Of a stretch of 64,000 bases of DNA, positions 29,092-40,710 are shown piece after piece; position 1 is the first letter of the stretch; every line of letters begins with the position of its first letter. Made by a program: the position numbers and the translations under genes. The notes under the pieces are model-generated. The model saw only the letters and a list, made by a program, of their open reading frames with translations. It was not told the origin of the DNA and ran no database searches. Origin of the DNA: Tenodera sinensis (taxonomy: Eukaryota > Arthropoda > Insecta > Mantodea > Mantidae); the NCBI GenBank assembly GCA_030765045.1, contig CM060964.1, positions 170,125,219 through 170,189,218 of the forward strand. The letters are read 5' to 3'.

Positions 29092-30074
29092 TGTGTTAGT
29101 GTTAAGTTTTCCAAAGCTTGTGTCTTTATGTCTGTACGCTGTTGACTCATATGCACCGCAGCTGCCTGCTGAGCCGAATGGACGTCAGGTGCCGTCACAT
29201 CGCATGCATACATTGTTGCAGATAACCTGTGTTCACTGCAGAGTGCTACTATGCCAACCAAGGTATTTCCCGTGCTAATAACGTGAGTACACATTATGCA
29301 CATTGTAAGAAACGAAGATAAACTGCTAGGCAAAGATTTCACATTGTATGCTCATGACATCTGTTGCAGTGAGAATTAAGTGTCTGTGAACACTATATCT
29401 GCCTTGCACTGCTCCCTTGAATGACATACTTGAAGGTGTATGTGATGTACATGTTGCTGCACCATGAGCGATGCAAGCTTTGTCTCACCGGATTTCAAGG
29501 GACGTGCTTTAGGTGGTAGTTAATTATTAGAAATTTTTTCATGTATCTTGAGAAGACGAATGTCGGATAACTTTAAGCTCCATGAATCTCTGGCTCATTT
29601 GAGCACCATTTCATCTATTTCATTCATTCATCTCATACGACATTACAGAGGACATTAATGTATATAAAAGAGTCAATATAAAAATAAGAACAATATCAGT
29701 AATCTCTTATCACAAGAGACATTTTGGTCTTGATGCAGAATGGAATTTCTTTGCATCATCACATGGGAAAAATGGTTGTTACAGTGTTGGGGAAACTCTT
29801 ACTCTTGAAGAAAAGTGTGCATTTTGCAGACAAAAAATAACACAAGTCACATACATATATGTCAAAGGAGAGGAGATCTTTGCTCGTAAAAAGAGCAGAA
29901 GGGCTTCGTAACTGCCAAAGCTTCCTGGATTATGGCCATTTCACTAATGTGTTCCACTTTCTGAGAATGTAAGGAGATGCTACTTGATGTCCTAGTCAGA
30001 AGAGTAAGTGGATCTTCGAATAAGAAAAGCTGTTCCATTAACTCTCAGGAAGAAGATATTATTGCCTGTATATA
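29092..30074. other. No gene recognised
   Basis: About 1 kb between hAT relic D and the DD41D element. No coding region, TIR or tandem repeat is evident. Confidence 0.5.
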
Positions 30075-30659
30075 CCAGGTGAGTCAGCCGCGCCTTATTT
30101 TTTTGGAAGGTAGGCCACCCATCTAACGGCATGTGCGCCTTAGTCCAGTTTTGCGCTTACTAAAATGTATTGCTTAACGTTCTTAAAGAGATGAATGCAC
30201 AAAATTGAGAGCAACAGTGGTGTAAGGGACAGAACGTACTCCTTGCTAAAGTACACCTCAAAAGCATACGACTCATTTACTGAGAACGAATTCCGGTTTC
30301 CAGCCGATTTTACAAACTTTTTATTAGAGTTTACATAGCAACGTAGTTCAGTAAACGCCTCAGAAAAATTGGACCTATCATATGGGTACGCTAACGTCAG
30401 CTAAAAAGAAAATGGTGGATTCTTGTACTTAGAGCAGGAGTTGGCTGCCAAAACTTACGAAAAATTTAGAGACACGCCTCTTCCATCATGGACCCGTACA
30501 GTCAAAACGGACATATTAAATAACAGTTTATTTACATTTTTGCGTGAACTACACCTCGTGCATCTCAATTAATATGCATAACAGCTTTTGCCATTTAAGT
30601 AATAATATTAAAATGCCCAGCAAATGATTAAAAGGCTAAATCAAGCCTGAAAACTTGCA

Positions 30660-30830
30660 AGGCGGCAATGGCCTAGCGCCAGGCATGCAAGTCCTACTAT
30701 TGAACGCGGCACATGCTCTCAGTTAAGTCTCGAAATAGCTGAATAGGATTGTGACGGGTCCTCTGCGCTAAGCCCCAATGTCATACGTTCGAGTCTCAGT
30801 AGTGTAAATATTTTTTTTTATGTTCATCAA
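30660..30830 (+). other. Pol III-like B box and T-run near left end of DD41D copy 1
   Basis: TGGCCTAGCGCCAGG (about 30668) resembles an A box and CGTTCGAGTCTC (about 30786) a tRNA B box; a T8 run, a possible Pol III stop, follows about 20 bp later. The boxes are about 120 bp apart, too far for a plain tRNA. The same arrangement is in copy 2 at 51404-51556 (GGTTCGAGTCTC, then T10). No tRNA fold is claimed. Confidence 0.4.
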
Positions 30831-31046
30831 AACTTGGAAACCAAATTCACAATTATCTAATTATAAAGTCCCTAAGCGTTTAGGACATTATAATTCAAAT
30901 CGTTTTTGGTTGTCTGCATTTTGTAATTGAACAGGTGTAATGACTTCTGCGTCATTGGATTGGCATTATGCATTGTGTTGTGAATGCCGACCCCTGCGTT
31001 CTCCGCACGTATGCTGTTGCACAACATTTTGTACCAGTCTTTCATT

Positions 31047-32004
31047 ATGTATTCGACAGACGAGTACGTAGATATGCTTTTGATCTACGGAGAAGTAAGA
31101 ACAAATACACTGGATAAAATATCTTGGGGAGATATCCGAATAGACGACAACCAACAGCAAACAGCTTCCGGAATGTTGAAAGGCGTCTGCGTGTAACAGC
31201 ATCACTTGCAAGAATGCCTCCTCATAGACACGCACCAGCAACATCGGGTGTTGATGCAGAAGCAGTTTTGAACGCCACCCAGAAGAATCCGCACACTAGT
31301 ACACGGGTAGCTTGTCAGGAGGTGAACATCAACCAGTCTTCTGTAGTGCGAATATTGAACACTAATAAGTTCCATTCTTATGGTTTGCACCTACACCAAG
31401 CACTTCACGGGAGAGATTTCGAAGCTCGAGTGATCTTTTGTGAATGGTTGCTGGAGGGAGTTGCAAGTGATGTGGGATTCACATCCAGGATATTGTTTTC
31501 TGACAAATCAAGTTTCCAGAACAATGGAACTGGAAATCGTCACAATATGCGCTATTGGAGCGTTGATAATCCTCATTGGGTAAGGGAGGCAGCATTCTAA
31601 GAGCAGTGGGGTGTAAATGTCTGTTGTGGAATCTTGGGAGACCACCTTGTTGAACCATTATTCTTCGAGGGAAATGTAACAGGAGCACGCTACCTGGAAT
31701 TCCTCTGTAGCTCACCCCATTAGGGAATGTGCCACTGCAGGAGCGAATGACGATGTGGTTTCAACATGATGGCACTCCTCTGTATCGGTCGAGGATCGTC
31801 TGCAATCATTTGAATGCTGCACATCCTGGTTATTGGATAGGAAGACAACGACCAGTCCCCTGGCCTGCCAGATCACCTGATCTGACACCCTTCTTTCTCT
31901 GGGGTTATTTAAAAGAATGCATTTATGCAGAAGAGCTGGACAATCCAGAAACCCTTCCTCAGCGTATTACAGTGGCTTGTAGATCTGTTCAACCCTGTGT
32001 ATAA
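31047..32004 (+). pseudogene. Tc1-like transposase of copy 1, broken and truncated
   Basis: Starts at ATG 31047 (MYSTDEYVDMLLIYGE), an HTH-type N-terminus found in a Tc1/mariner-related insect family. Frame breaks follow near 31110 and 31610. Landmarks are RVTASLARMPPHRHAP, the first Asp in ILFSDKSSF (near 31493), the second in FQHDGTPLYRSR (near 31765) and SPDLTPFFLWGY (near 31880). Six bases are missing next to the third Asp: copy 2 has TPLDLFLW where this copy has TPFFLW, so that residue is gone. The C-terminus is removed by the 240-bp deletion. Confidence 0.85.
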
Positions 32005-32185
32005 ATGATCCTTATTTCAATTGCACTTACCTATAGGTATGCTTAAACAGCTACCTAATTGTAGTTCACCAATAAAGTAACATCAAACAATGCCATAAAA
32101 ATAAAGCAATAAAAATAAATATAATAACCGTTTTCAGAATAATTTGTAAATTGTTAGGATTGCACGGTAAAAAAATTAGTACATG

Positions 32186-32268
32186 CATGTGATTCGAACC
32201 ACCTTCACAGCAGACAGATTACTTCGGAGTCTTGCGCTTGTTCCAACTGAGCTACCTAGTAATGTGTG
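32186..32268 (-). other. Degenerate tRNA-like sequence near right end of DD41D copy 1
   Basis: The minus strand reads TAGGTAGCTCAGTTGGAAC (D arm and A box) and, 45 bp on, GGTGGTTCGAATCAC (T arm and B box). The middle region could place CCG in the anticodon loop, but the anticodon stem does not pair well. The same sequence occurs in copy 2 at 53646-53726, so it belongs to the element and is not a separate gene. Confidence 0.6.
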
Positions 32269-32524
32269 AGGTAAACATTCCGTTTAAGATGTAATACTCA
32301 CTGGTTCCAGTGAACATTTGCAGAAGTGCAAACGTTAGCTGTCTAATTACGAATATATTAAAAGCCGATGTGATAACATTTATATTAGCACTAATTTCAT
32401 TGAGTGTTAAACATCCATGTTAAATATGCAGGTAGATCCTAGTAATGGGGTCAATGTTTTCATGTTGGAGTATAAAATGCGGATTGCATAAAACTCGACA
32501 ATAAGGGGCAGCTGACTCACCTGG

Positions 32525-33595
32525 TATAATGAAAACTGGTGGCTAGGAGTGATGGAAGACATAAATTTCAAGAACAGAGATGTCTATGTGAAGTTCTAAT
32601 ACCCATAAGGATCCAGAACTTCTAGATGTCAAGTGATCAAGTTTAGGTGCCATTAAATAAAGTACCGAGAAAGTTGAGCCTTTCAGAACTGTCTGCAGCA
32701 ACTGGATGGTCATAATATTTCTGCAACATAATGCAAAGAAATCTCAATGCTACTGTTACAAAGTAAGATAAGCAGTGAAAACTGCAATCTCATTTGAAAC
32801 ATTCTATAAATTATCACTTGTTACAATATGCATTACAGATAATTTTAAAATTTCTATAAGTTCATGGAGTTGCAAAAATGACTTCCTGAAGCACTCCAAC
32901 AAAAACGGTTAAAAGAAAATAATCAGATATGCCTCGACCAACACAAATGTTGAACTTATTTTATTTGCAGACTTATCACTCAAATATCTGAATCTCAAAT
33001 TCAAAATTTTAACTGAAGTTGGCCGCTGTTGAGCACTTTGCTCTATAAGTTTGGGATCCTCAAACATCCACCCATCAGAAATATAAAAATTGCAATTTTT
33101 GCATTCATCATCCTATATGAAATGAAAGAATGTATGTATCAATCTAATCTTAAAATAATTAAAAAGAGTATTTGATCAGTACTGGCCCAGTCAATTATTT
33201 TTTTGTGATCCAAAATTTTAACCTTAAAATTGTATAATTATGGAACAAAATGTTTCATGTCATAGTTTTTGTTTCACCATGCTAGGACTGACCAGAGCAA
33301 AAATATTCAAGTTACCACCAATGCTTACAAGTAAAGAAAATGCTAAGCCTCACCATAAAAAAATTGTGGTTAAAGCAAAACCAGTGTTTTAAAAAAATAA
33401 AATAATATTGCTTTTAACCTTCAGTATATAAGGTTGTTAGCACAAAATATTTTTCTTTAAAACAGTCAAGCAACTAGTGCTGAACCACTTGATGTAGATT
33501 GACCTGTAATTGCATGAATAACACTTCTGTTAATTATACTTCTTAATATGTGTAACACCTTAGCTCGAATACCTTTTATGAACCTAAAATGAACG
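32525..33595. other. No gene recognised
   Basis: AT-rich sequence between the DD41D copy 1 and the interrupted gene relic. No coding region, repeat array or terminus is evident. Confidence 0.5.
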
Positions 33596-33849
33596 TTAAA
33601 TCAATTTTTGGCTGTACTTTGCTTGAGAAACATCTGTCTTGAGTGTGTAACAGTAATCTGTCAACATATTTTGAGTCCATTTTTCCTGGTAGTATCTTCC
33701 CATTTCAGCCATGTCCTGATGGAAATGATCACCATGTTCGTCCCTGACAGCACCAAGATTCTCACGGAAGAATTCAACATTTGTGTTTTCAAAGACTTTT
33801 AACATCCCATGACCTTGTACTAGGAGCATTCAAAAAGAAACGAGCCGGA

Positions 33850-35146
33850 GGCATAAGAACAGAAACCAGTACCTGTATGTGAGAGGTATTGGCCCTGGCT
33901 CTTGAGACACTTGTCCCACTGTGACACAAGGCAGTGAATGGCTGTCTCATAAAATTCCCGGGGCTGCATTGTGAACCAGTTCTGCATGTACAGCTTGACG
34001 TCCGAGGTGAATCGTTTGTCCCTCGGAGCCTTTTTTAGGGGATCAAACATGGCATAATCACAGGAAGAGAGATCTGGACTGTATAGAGGGTGGGCCAGAA
34101 CCTCCCATTTAAATTTCTGCAAGAGTGTTGTGATTGTGTTGGCTGTGTGAGGCTTTGCATTGTCATGGAGCAGAATGACCCCAAGGGTGATATTGCCTGG
34201 TCGTTTTGATTAGATTGCTTGGCGAAGGGTGATCAAGGTTTGCAAGTAACGCTGGGCATTCACTGTTGTCCCATGCTGCAGGAAGTATATCAGGAGGGGA
34301 CCATCTTGGTCAAAGGAGGTCAGCAAGGTTTCCTGCACTCATGTGGATGGCCTTGAATTTTTTTGGTGGTGGTGATCCTGGATACTTCCACTGGAAACTT
34401 TGTCGTTTTGATTCTGGTTCAAAGTGATGACACCATGACTCATCTCCAGCCACCACTCGTGCCAGGAACTCATTCCCTTCCCTAGCATAGCGTTGCAGAT
34501 GGCCATTTGACATGCCTCCTGGTGGTTAAAGACTGTGGGGCACCCATTGGACACACACTTTGTGCAAGTGCACTCTTTTCTTCATGGTGGTGTGAACACT
34601 TCTGATGCCCAATCTAACCTTGGCGGGTCGGTCTGGGTGGCTCAGTTGGTTAGACGCTGGCCTACTGATCCCAAGGTCGCGGGTTCAAACCCGGCCCAGG
34701 TCGATGGTTTTTAAGTGTGCTTAAAAACGACAGCTCCATGTCAGTAGATTTACTGGCATGTAAAAGAACTCCTGCGGGACGAAATTCCGGCACACCGGCG
34801 ACGCTGATGTGATCCTGGCAATTGACAGCGTCGTTAAATAACAAAATAATTTTTTTTTAACCTCGACGGCTATGTCTTTCACTGTCACTTGGCGGTCCTG
34901 AGTGATGAGTGCATCAACGAGCTGGACGATGTCTTTGGTAATGCAGTGTGGTGCTCCAGACCCTGTACAATTGGCTAACAACACCCGTCCTTCCCTGAAG
35001 CGCTTATGCCACATCTGGACCCTTGAAAGGGATGTGCAGTGTTTGCCGTACACTTGTGACATTCGTTGATGAATGTCCATTCCCCCTACTCCTTCCACTG
35101 CCAGAAAACGAACAACACCTCTTTGCTCTTCTTTTGATGCCTCCAT
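33850..35146 (-). pseudogene. mariner transposase 3, DD34D motif kept but frames broken
   Basis: Starts at ATG 35146 (MEASKEEQRGVVRFLAVEGV), with the HTH region SLSRVQMWHKRFREG. The SINE splits it after KDIAVEV. Then come VCVQWVPHSL (near 34540), VVAGDESWCHHFEPESK (first Asp, near 34450), LLHDNAKPHTAN (second Asp, near 34165) and YSPDLSSCDYAMF (near 34070), whose CDY supplies the third Asp exactly 35 residues after the second. Frameshifts and stops occur near 34310 and 34205. All three acidic residues are still encoded, unlike mariner 1. Confidence 0.88.
34621..34857 (+). mobile_element. tRNA-derived SINE inside mariner 3
   Basis: A 237-bp insertion flanked by the 6-bp duplication TAACCT (34615-34620 and 34858-34863); removing it restores the mariner frame across the site. 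The head folds like a tRNA: GTCTGGG acceptor strand, A box TGGCTCAGTTGG (34637), anticodon-type arm, B box GGTTCAAACCC (34682) and CCCAGG acceptor partner. The tRNA-unrelated body contains TCCTGCGGGACGAAATTCC, and the tail ends in a T run. Pol III promoter elements look intact. Confidence 0.9.
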
Positions 35147-36665
35147 TTCAGTGTTTGCAATGCAAATGACAGCATTGGACGATGGATGCCTGCTTCTGCT
35201 AGCTGTGTATAGTCATGTGACTTGCACGCATGCCCTCTAGTGACGGGCTGTGAACTTCCACGCTCTTGTCGGAACCACTCTTAGTTACATATGCCACAAT
35301 ATTACTATCCTGTCACCTGTTTGCACATTCCAGACTATGGCTAGTTTCTTTTTTAACACCCCTTATAGTTCTCAGTTGGTTCACTGACAAGTTCTGTGTA
35401 ATGCTAGACCTGTAGTTTCCTAGAAAGTTTATGACCATGTTTTTGAAAGAGAACCATACAGCTTATTCTTGCACATTTAACAGGCTATCAAAGTGTGAGT
35501 CTTTCATAAGTTCTCTAATTTGAGGGTTAAAAAATATGCCCTCTTTAAGTTTCTTGTCACTGATTTTAGGAAACTTAGTTTTCAGGAACAGAAATGCACT
35601 CCTGTCACGATCCATTGTTTTCACATAGTTCTTAATGAAATCTAGTTTGATGTGTAATGGAGGCAATAATATTTTGTCAGCACTTACAAATTGATGAATA
35701 ACATTTACATGTCCTGGATTAATGACTCTCTCTTTGGCCAGCTTTTCTTAACATAGTTGATTGTGTGTATCTTGAGTTTCCCACATGCACAAGAAAAAAT
35801 TAAATTCTGTATAACCAAGTTGTAATCCAAGTAAGGTTAACACTTTAAAATCTGCTCACATCTGCCTGAATAGTCATATCGCATGAGATCCATGTTCACG
35901 TAACTCTCCATCATACCAACTGTGTGGGCTATGGGAAAGGATGGAAACTTAATTCTACCAGGTAGCAGGACTCCTTTCAAGGTTGTTTTTGGAGAGTCAA
36001 TGAACAAACACCAATCTTCAGGTTTATGTTGAGCACCTAAGGAACCAATCAAAGAATTAGTAGTATTAAAAGAAGACTAGATTATCCTCTTTAGAAAATA
36101 AGTGCTCAAATTCCTTTTGGCATTGGCGGAAAGAATTTACTTTGGTGCTGTAATGCAGGAAATTCCAGCCTTTCCATTTTGAAGTAACTGGTCTACTTTT
36201 AGACAATCCAAAATTACGAACCCAGTCATTTAGATCCTTCTGTGTTAGAAAGTGCCATTTGTTTATAGTAACTCCTTCCACTAAATCTGGGTCACTCTGT
36301 TGTAATTCACCACTGTCATCAACACTTTCAAAATCTTCAATCACATTTTTCTTGTCTGGTGGAGTTGGTATGGGAAGGCCTGGTCCATGAGGCACTGGTT
36401 GAATTGCTGAATCTAAGGATGGATATTTAACAGCATGTTGGGACTTTTTTCCAGATATATTTGTCAAGCAGAAGTAGCAGTCTGTTATATGACTTAGGGG
36501 CTCTTTTAACCAGCCAGTTAATAGTGTTACACATTTGGCACAGCAGATTTCTGGAGCCCAAGAACTTATTCTGGTCTATTTTGTTGCAAAATAACACTCA
36601 TAAGCTCTTTTAATTCCAGGAATCAAATCTTGTGTCTGCACTTTAAATTGAACTCGCCACAAATA

Positions 36666-37397
36666 CAGTAAAACCTACCTAAAATGGAACAGGATTGTTC
36701 CAATAATATTTTTCCATTTTCACAGGTTTTCATCTTACAAAGGGTTTTAAGTAAAACAAAGTACAAAAAATATAATTGTGTGATATTAAACTGAAGGAAT
36801 AATTTAAAATAAAATTCTGAAAATAAATAGATTCAATTGTATATTAGCTGTATTTTCACTTATATGTCATACATAATTGCAATTTCTCCATTGGTTTCTT
36901 TTCCCCCACATATCCGTCAAAGTGTACTGTCGCGACTTCTTCACAAGAGAATGCTCTATGATCTCTTTTGCATCCTGCATCAGCTCCAGGAGTTCTGGAA
37001 CATTCTTGGAAGCTGCAAATTCCTGAAGGTCACTCAAAACAGGTAATGCTTACTCTAAAAATGTGTATTTTTGGCTCTCTTTCGTTGACTTCGTCATCAT
37101 CGTAGCTGTCCAGTCCTTCCATGGCTTCATAACTGCTGTTTCCAGCAGCAATATCTGCTGCACTTTGAATATCTTCAGTCATGGCAAGTTAGTTAAGTAT
37201 GCAGGTATCAAGCATAATGAAAATCTGTCTTAGGTTATTTATGGAAACGTTTCCGGAAAAACTGTTCCGTTTCCGTGTTAGGCAGATTTCCAGTTTAGAG
37301 TGTTATTTAACATAGGAAATTGCTCCATTCTGAGATTTGTTTCCTGGTTGTCCAGGTTTCCGGTATATACAGGGTCCGGTTTAGTTAGGTTTTACTG
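36666..37397 (-). mobile_element. pogo/Tigger element, internally deleted
   Basis: Flanked by TA (36664-36665 and 37398-37399). The left end is CAGTAAAACCTACCTAAAAT; the right end on the minus strand is CAGTAAAACCTAACTAAACC. The CAGT start is typical of pogo/Tigger. On the minus strand a C-terminal transposase remnant reads SSYEAMEGLDSYDDDEV (near 37130), LQEFAASKNVPELLELMQDA (near 37030-36970) and KKSRQYTLTDMWGK, the KQxTITDFF-like ending of Tigger and jerky-type transposases. DNA-binding and DDE parts are missing. Confidence 0.85.
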
Positions 37398-37399
37398 TA

Positions 37400-38865
37400 T
37401 AACAAAAACTGTTTTTATCATTTAAACATTTGTGAGCCATTATCCTCCTAATTTACAGTACTTACGAAAACGCTAATAGCTGACACTAGACTTTTAATTT
37501 ACAACTGACAAAGGAAGGTTACGGTAGTTGTTACGAAGAATAGAACAAAACTATTTTAATTGTATTACCGACTAGAGAGTAAACCTCTTTGTAAAGTTTT
37601 AGCTGCTATGCTGCAACTATTGACAGGAGAGGGAGGAATAGATAGGGTGGTTACAGGTTTCCCCTCTACTAAAGACCTCCATTTACATATTGAGCTACAA
37701 GTATACAAGAAAAAATTAAAGCCCTTCTTTTGGTTGACCTCTGGACAGTTAGTAGAGAGGACGAACTACACAACTCTACAGTTCCTGAGGGAATTAGATT
37801 AATCAAAAAGCTGATTCCAGTAAGGTGTATAGCCATAGTGCAACCTTCTGACATTTTCCATCCATACAAAAAAATTTGTGAAATTAATCACAGATACAAT
37901 TATAGTATCTTTTGACACTGACATTAACATATAGACCACTTCTTAGGCCTTCAATCATTTGTGTATTTCCAGTTCTCTGCAGCAAGAGTCGCCAACTTAA
38001 ATATGCATTTTTTTTTCAATGTGGCTACACCAAAGACTTTCTTTGTGTATTTCAAACACCTTTGGAGTACTGCTTTGAAGAATCCTCTGGCAAATATGGA
38101 GGACCCTTTCTATCTGTAATAGTCCTTTGATATCTGTTGTTGGAGTAAATTTTTAACTGGGTGGTAAAGCCATTGTCTTGTGTGGAGTGGTTCATTGAAC
38201 ACTGTCATTCCTGCTGTCACAGGATTGCCTAAACCAAATGTGCCATTTGTTGCCCTAATGGAATAAAATGTTCTTTTAATCAGTATATTTACCGCCCTGA
38301 GCTAACAAACATGAAAAAATTGGTGGTTGGTGGAACATATCTGGCTTTGTTTTTGGATTTGGCAGATACAAATACATAAGAATAAGCCAAAATTATTTAA
38401 CATTTTCATTGTTGAAAAGTGTTATTCTGGTTCTTAAAGTAAGCTAATATAGGTTATGTTTCCAGTGTTATTGCTGATACAAAATAAATTGAGCATTTAT
38501 TTGCATGTTTATACTGGAAACTTAAAAGGTAATGTGGGGAGATTGGAATGTATCCAGTTCTTGGAAGTATTGTAACTATACATGTGCGAACACCGATGGC
38601 TGTTAGGAATGTATATTTTTTCAAAAATAGCACAAACCATCGACAGACAAAGCATAGCTGCTGTACACTAGTGATAGAAAGTTGAAACTCGCCATACAAA
38701 AATCTTAGATACTCCTTTTTAGGTGCTGTAGTTGTAAACATAGTTGAGATCAAATACTTATTTTATTCTGCAACAAACTTCAGTGCATATGCTACGAAAT
38801 ACACAAAAACCACTCGCATAAGGCATGTTTTTATACTTACTGTAGTCTCTCCTCTTCTTCTTTGG

Positions 38866-38868
<3 letters not shown>
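37400..38868. other. No gene recognised
   Basis: About 1.5 kb without a supported gene. Open frames at 37560-37802 (+) and 37669-37869 (-) overlap and show no domain. Confidence 0.45.
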
Positions 38869-38907
<39 letters not shown>

Positions 38908-40310
38908 ATTAAATTTTCATTTATAGTTGCTTTGACTACTGGGTCTTATCACAACTTAAAAAATTATGTTATAATTGATACATGAATAACGTGTAGTACA
39001 TAAACAATATATGTGTTATGTATCTAAGTTTTACAACTGGTTAGAAGTACTATATTTCACTTTTTACAATTTATTTAGCATAGATATTTTTTCTGCAAAT
39101 TTTATTCGGTTTGTGGCATTTCTTGTATTATTAAGAACTTCTGAAATTTCTGTTATTTTGTATGTTGTCCTCCAGTTTCCATGCTGGGGACATTCAGTGA
39201 AGATATGTTTGATGGTAACAGCATTATTACAAATGTTACATTCCGGAGCTGGTTTCTTGGAGAGTAGGAAGGAATGAGTGCTGTTGCTGTGGCCAGTTCT
39301 TGTTCTCGTGATGGCAGCTTGGTGTCGGCATTTGAAGTCTGCGCATGGATATGCTTTCACTGATATCTGGCAAATTTCATGTAACTTGGTGTTTGGGTTA
39401 TTAAGCTACTGCATTTTCCAAACGTTTTTAATTTTCTGCTTGATGTATTGTATAATATCTTGAGGAGTGGTTATTGTGAGGTCACTGAAGGGTTGCCTTC
39501 AAGCTTCTTTAGCTGCAGAGTCAGCTTGATCGTTTCCTGATATTCGCACATGTGAAGGTATCCACGCTAGTATTATTGCCTTTTTTGCTTGGACTGCCTT
39601 TGAGTATAGTATCTGTATTTCTTGAACTGAGGCAGTTATGTGTAGATCTGTCTTGAATTGCTTTTATTGCACTCAGAGAATCTGTGCAGATTAAATAGTA
39701 GGTATATTCCTTAGATTGCAATACATTTAGAAGAGCCTCTTTTATAGCAAATAATTCACAAGAAAATATAGTGAATTATGATGGCATTATGTGATTCGGA
39801 TATACTACAGCACAGCCATTACCACCCCTAGATATTGAACCATCTGTATAAATTGAATCATAATTACGTTCAAAGTCGTGGAATTCTCTGAACATTTCTT
39901 GATAAATAGCTTTGTCAGTTATAGTTTTATTATGTGCATATAGTTGTGTGTTGATGTTGGGAATTAACAATCGCCAAGGTTCAATACTGTTACTTTTGAT
40001 TCTTGTAGTAGGTGGCAGGCAGAGGTCCAGATCTTTCCTATACTGTTTGATTCTGATGTTAAGTTGTGACGTTTTCTTCTTTGTGTTGCCATGAATATGT
40101 ACTCCCTTGCAGGGACACCGCAGACATACTGCCAATGATTTGAACCAAATTTCTCAAATTTGGATTCCTCCATCCACAGAACGCTTTTCCAGTTGTTTAA
40201 AGTTCAATTCTGGTGCTCTCTGGCCCATTACTTGTGCTGATGGCTTAACAGTGTCTTCTTCACAGCTACACATCCAAACAACGAAACTGCACATAGGTGA
40301 CTACTGATAC
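38869..40310 (-). mobile_element. LINE 3' end with RNase H and poly(A) tail
   Basis: Minus-strand 5'-truncated non-LTR element. The T35 run at 38869-38903 is its poly(A) tail read from the plus strand. Upstream on the minus strand lie the CNICNNAVTIKHIFTECPQH zinc knuckle and the RNase H domain. The 5' limit near 40310 is approximate, and no target duplication was identified. Confidence 0.8.
39064..40173 (-). pseudogene. LINE ORF2 C-terminus: RNase H and zinc knuckle
   Basis: Minus-strand codons read SIEPWRLLIPNINTQLY (linker), YDSIYTDGSISRGGNG (RNase H first Asp, near 39850), ICTDSLSAIKAI (third Asp, near 39680), LAWIPSHVRISGNDQADSAA (near 39580-39520), KCRHQAAITRTRTGHSNSTH and CNICNNAV…HIFTEC (near 39240-39185). 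Frames change near 39780, 39650 and 39500. It resembles other insect LINEs with RNase H and is distinct in sequence from the LINE at 8248-11756. Confidence 0.82.
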
Positions 40311-40710
40311 TGGCTCTGCCCTGGCAGCATTTATCTCACTGCAAATAGATACAGCTGAACGCTGCCTAGGACATTTGCTCAAGAGTATAATTCTATTGTC
40401 CTCCACTAATATTTTTCTGTGATGTCCACTGTGTGTCAGCATGTGAAGCAGTTTCTTCCCTGCACTTCAGTGCAGAGCAAACACTAGTCAGAAGTGCCCA
40501 GTTTATTTGCTATTTTTCTGTTGGGCCATCCTGCATCTTTGTATGCATATGCCATTGCTCTTTTTTTCTGCACTCACATTTGCTCTTTTCCCCATTCTTG
40601 TTTATTTGGGGCAGTTAGTGCTATACTAATATGCTTACTGTGCAAACAACAGTTGGGCTGTCACCGAACTGGTCACCTTGACTATTGAAACTACTCTGAT
40701 TACGCCACAA

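Larger units (their letters stand above)
30075..32524 (+). mobile_element. Tc1-like DD41D element, copy 1 (internally deleted)
   Basis: A 2450-bp element flanked by TA (30073-30074 and 32525-32526). The left end is CCAGGTGAGTCAGCCGCGCC; the right end on the minus strand is CCAGGTGAGTCAGCTGCCCC, both continuing CTTATT-like (25 bp, two mismatches). It is a second copy of the element at 50792-53974. About 240 bp are missing relative to copy 2 at the transposase 3' end: copy 1 joins GTTCAACCC to TGTGTATAAATGAT near 31993. Confidence 0.9.
33820..35365 (-). mobile_element. mariner element 3, split by a SINE
   Basis: Flanked by TA (33818-33819 and 35366-35367). The left end is CTAGGAGCATTCAAAAAGAA and the right end on the minus strand is TAAGGGGTGTTAAAAAAGAA, both continuing AC-AG: about 26 bp of TIR with several mismatches. 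The 1546-bp span includes a 237-bp SINE plus its target duplication, leaving about 1.3 kb, the usual mariner size. It interrupts the uncharacterised gene relic around it. Confidence 0.9.
33596..36600 (-). pseudogene. Uncharacterised arthropod-type multi-copy gene relic, interrupted by a mariner
   Basis: Minus-strand pieces form one ordered protein. A cysteine-rich start (ICCAKCVTLL…DCYFCLTNI) lies near 36580-36470. Then come VPHGPGLPIPTPPDKK, WHFLTQKDLNDWVRNFGLSK and a stop at 36066; WCLFIDSPKTTLKGVLLP and LMRYDYSGRCEQILK (36052-35837); LPPLHIKLDFIKNYVK and FFNPQIRELMKDSHF (35666-35463); SFKNMVINFLGNYR (about 35430-35385). After the mariner it resumes with FFRENLGAVRDEHGDHFHQD and KWTQNMLTDYCYTLK (33770-33620). 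I recognise the family as recurrent in arthropod genomes but know no function for it; it may itself derive from a transposon or virus. Part of the middle (about 35670-35836) is decayed. Confidence 0.7.
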
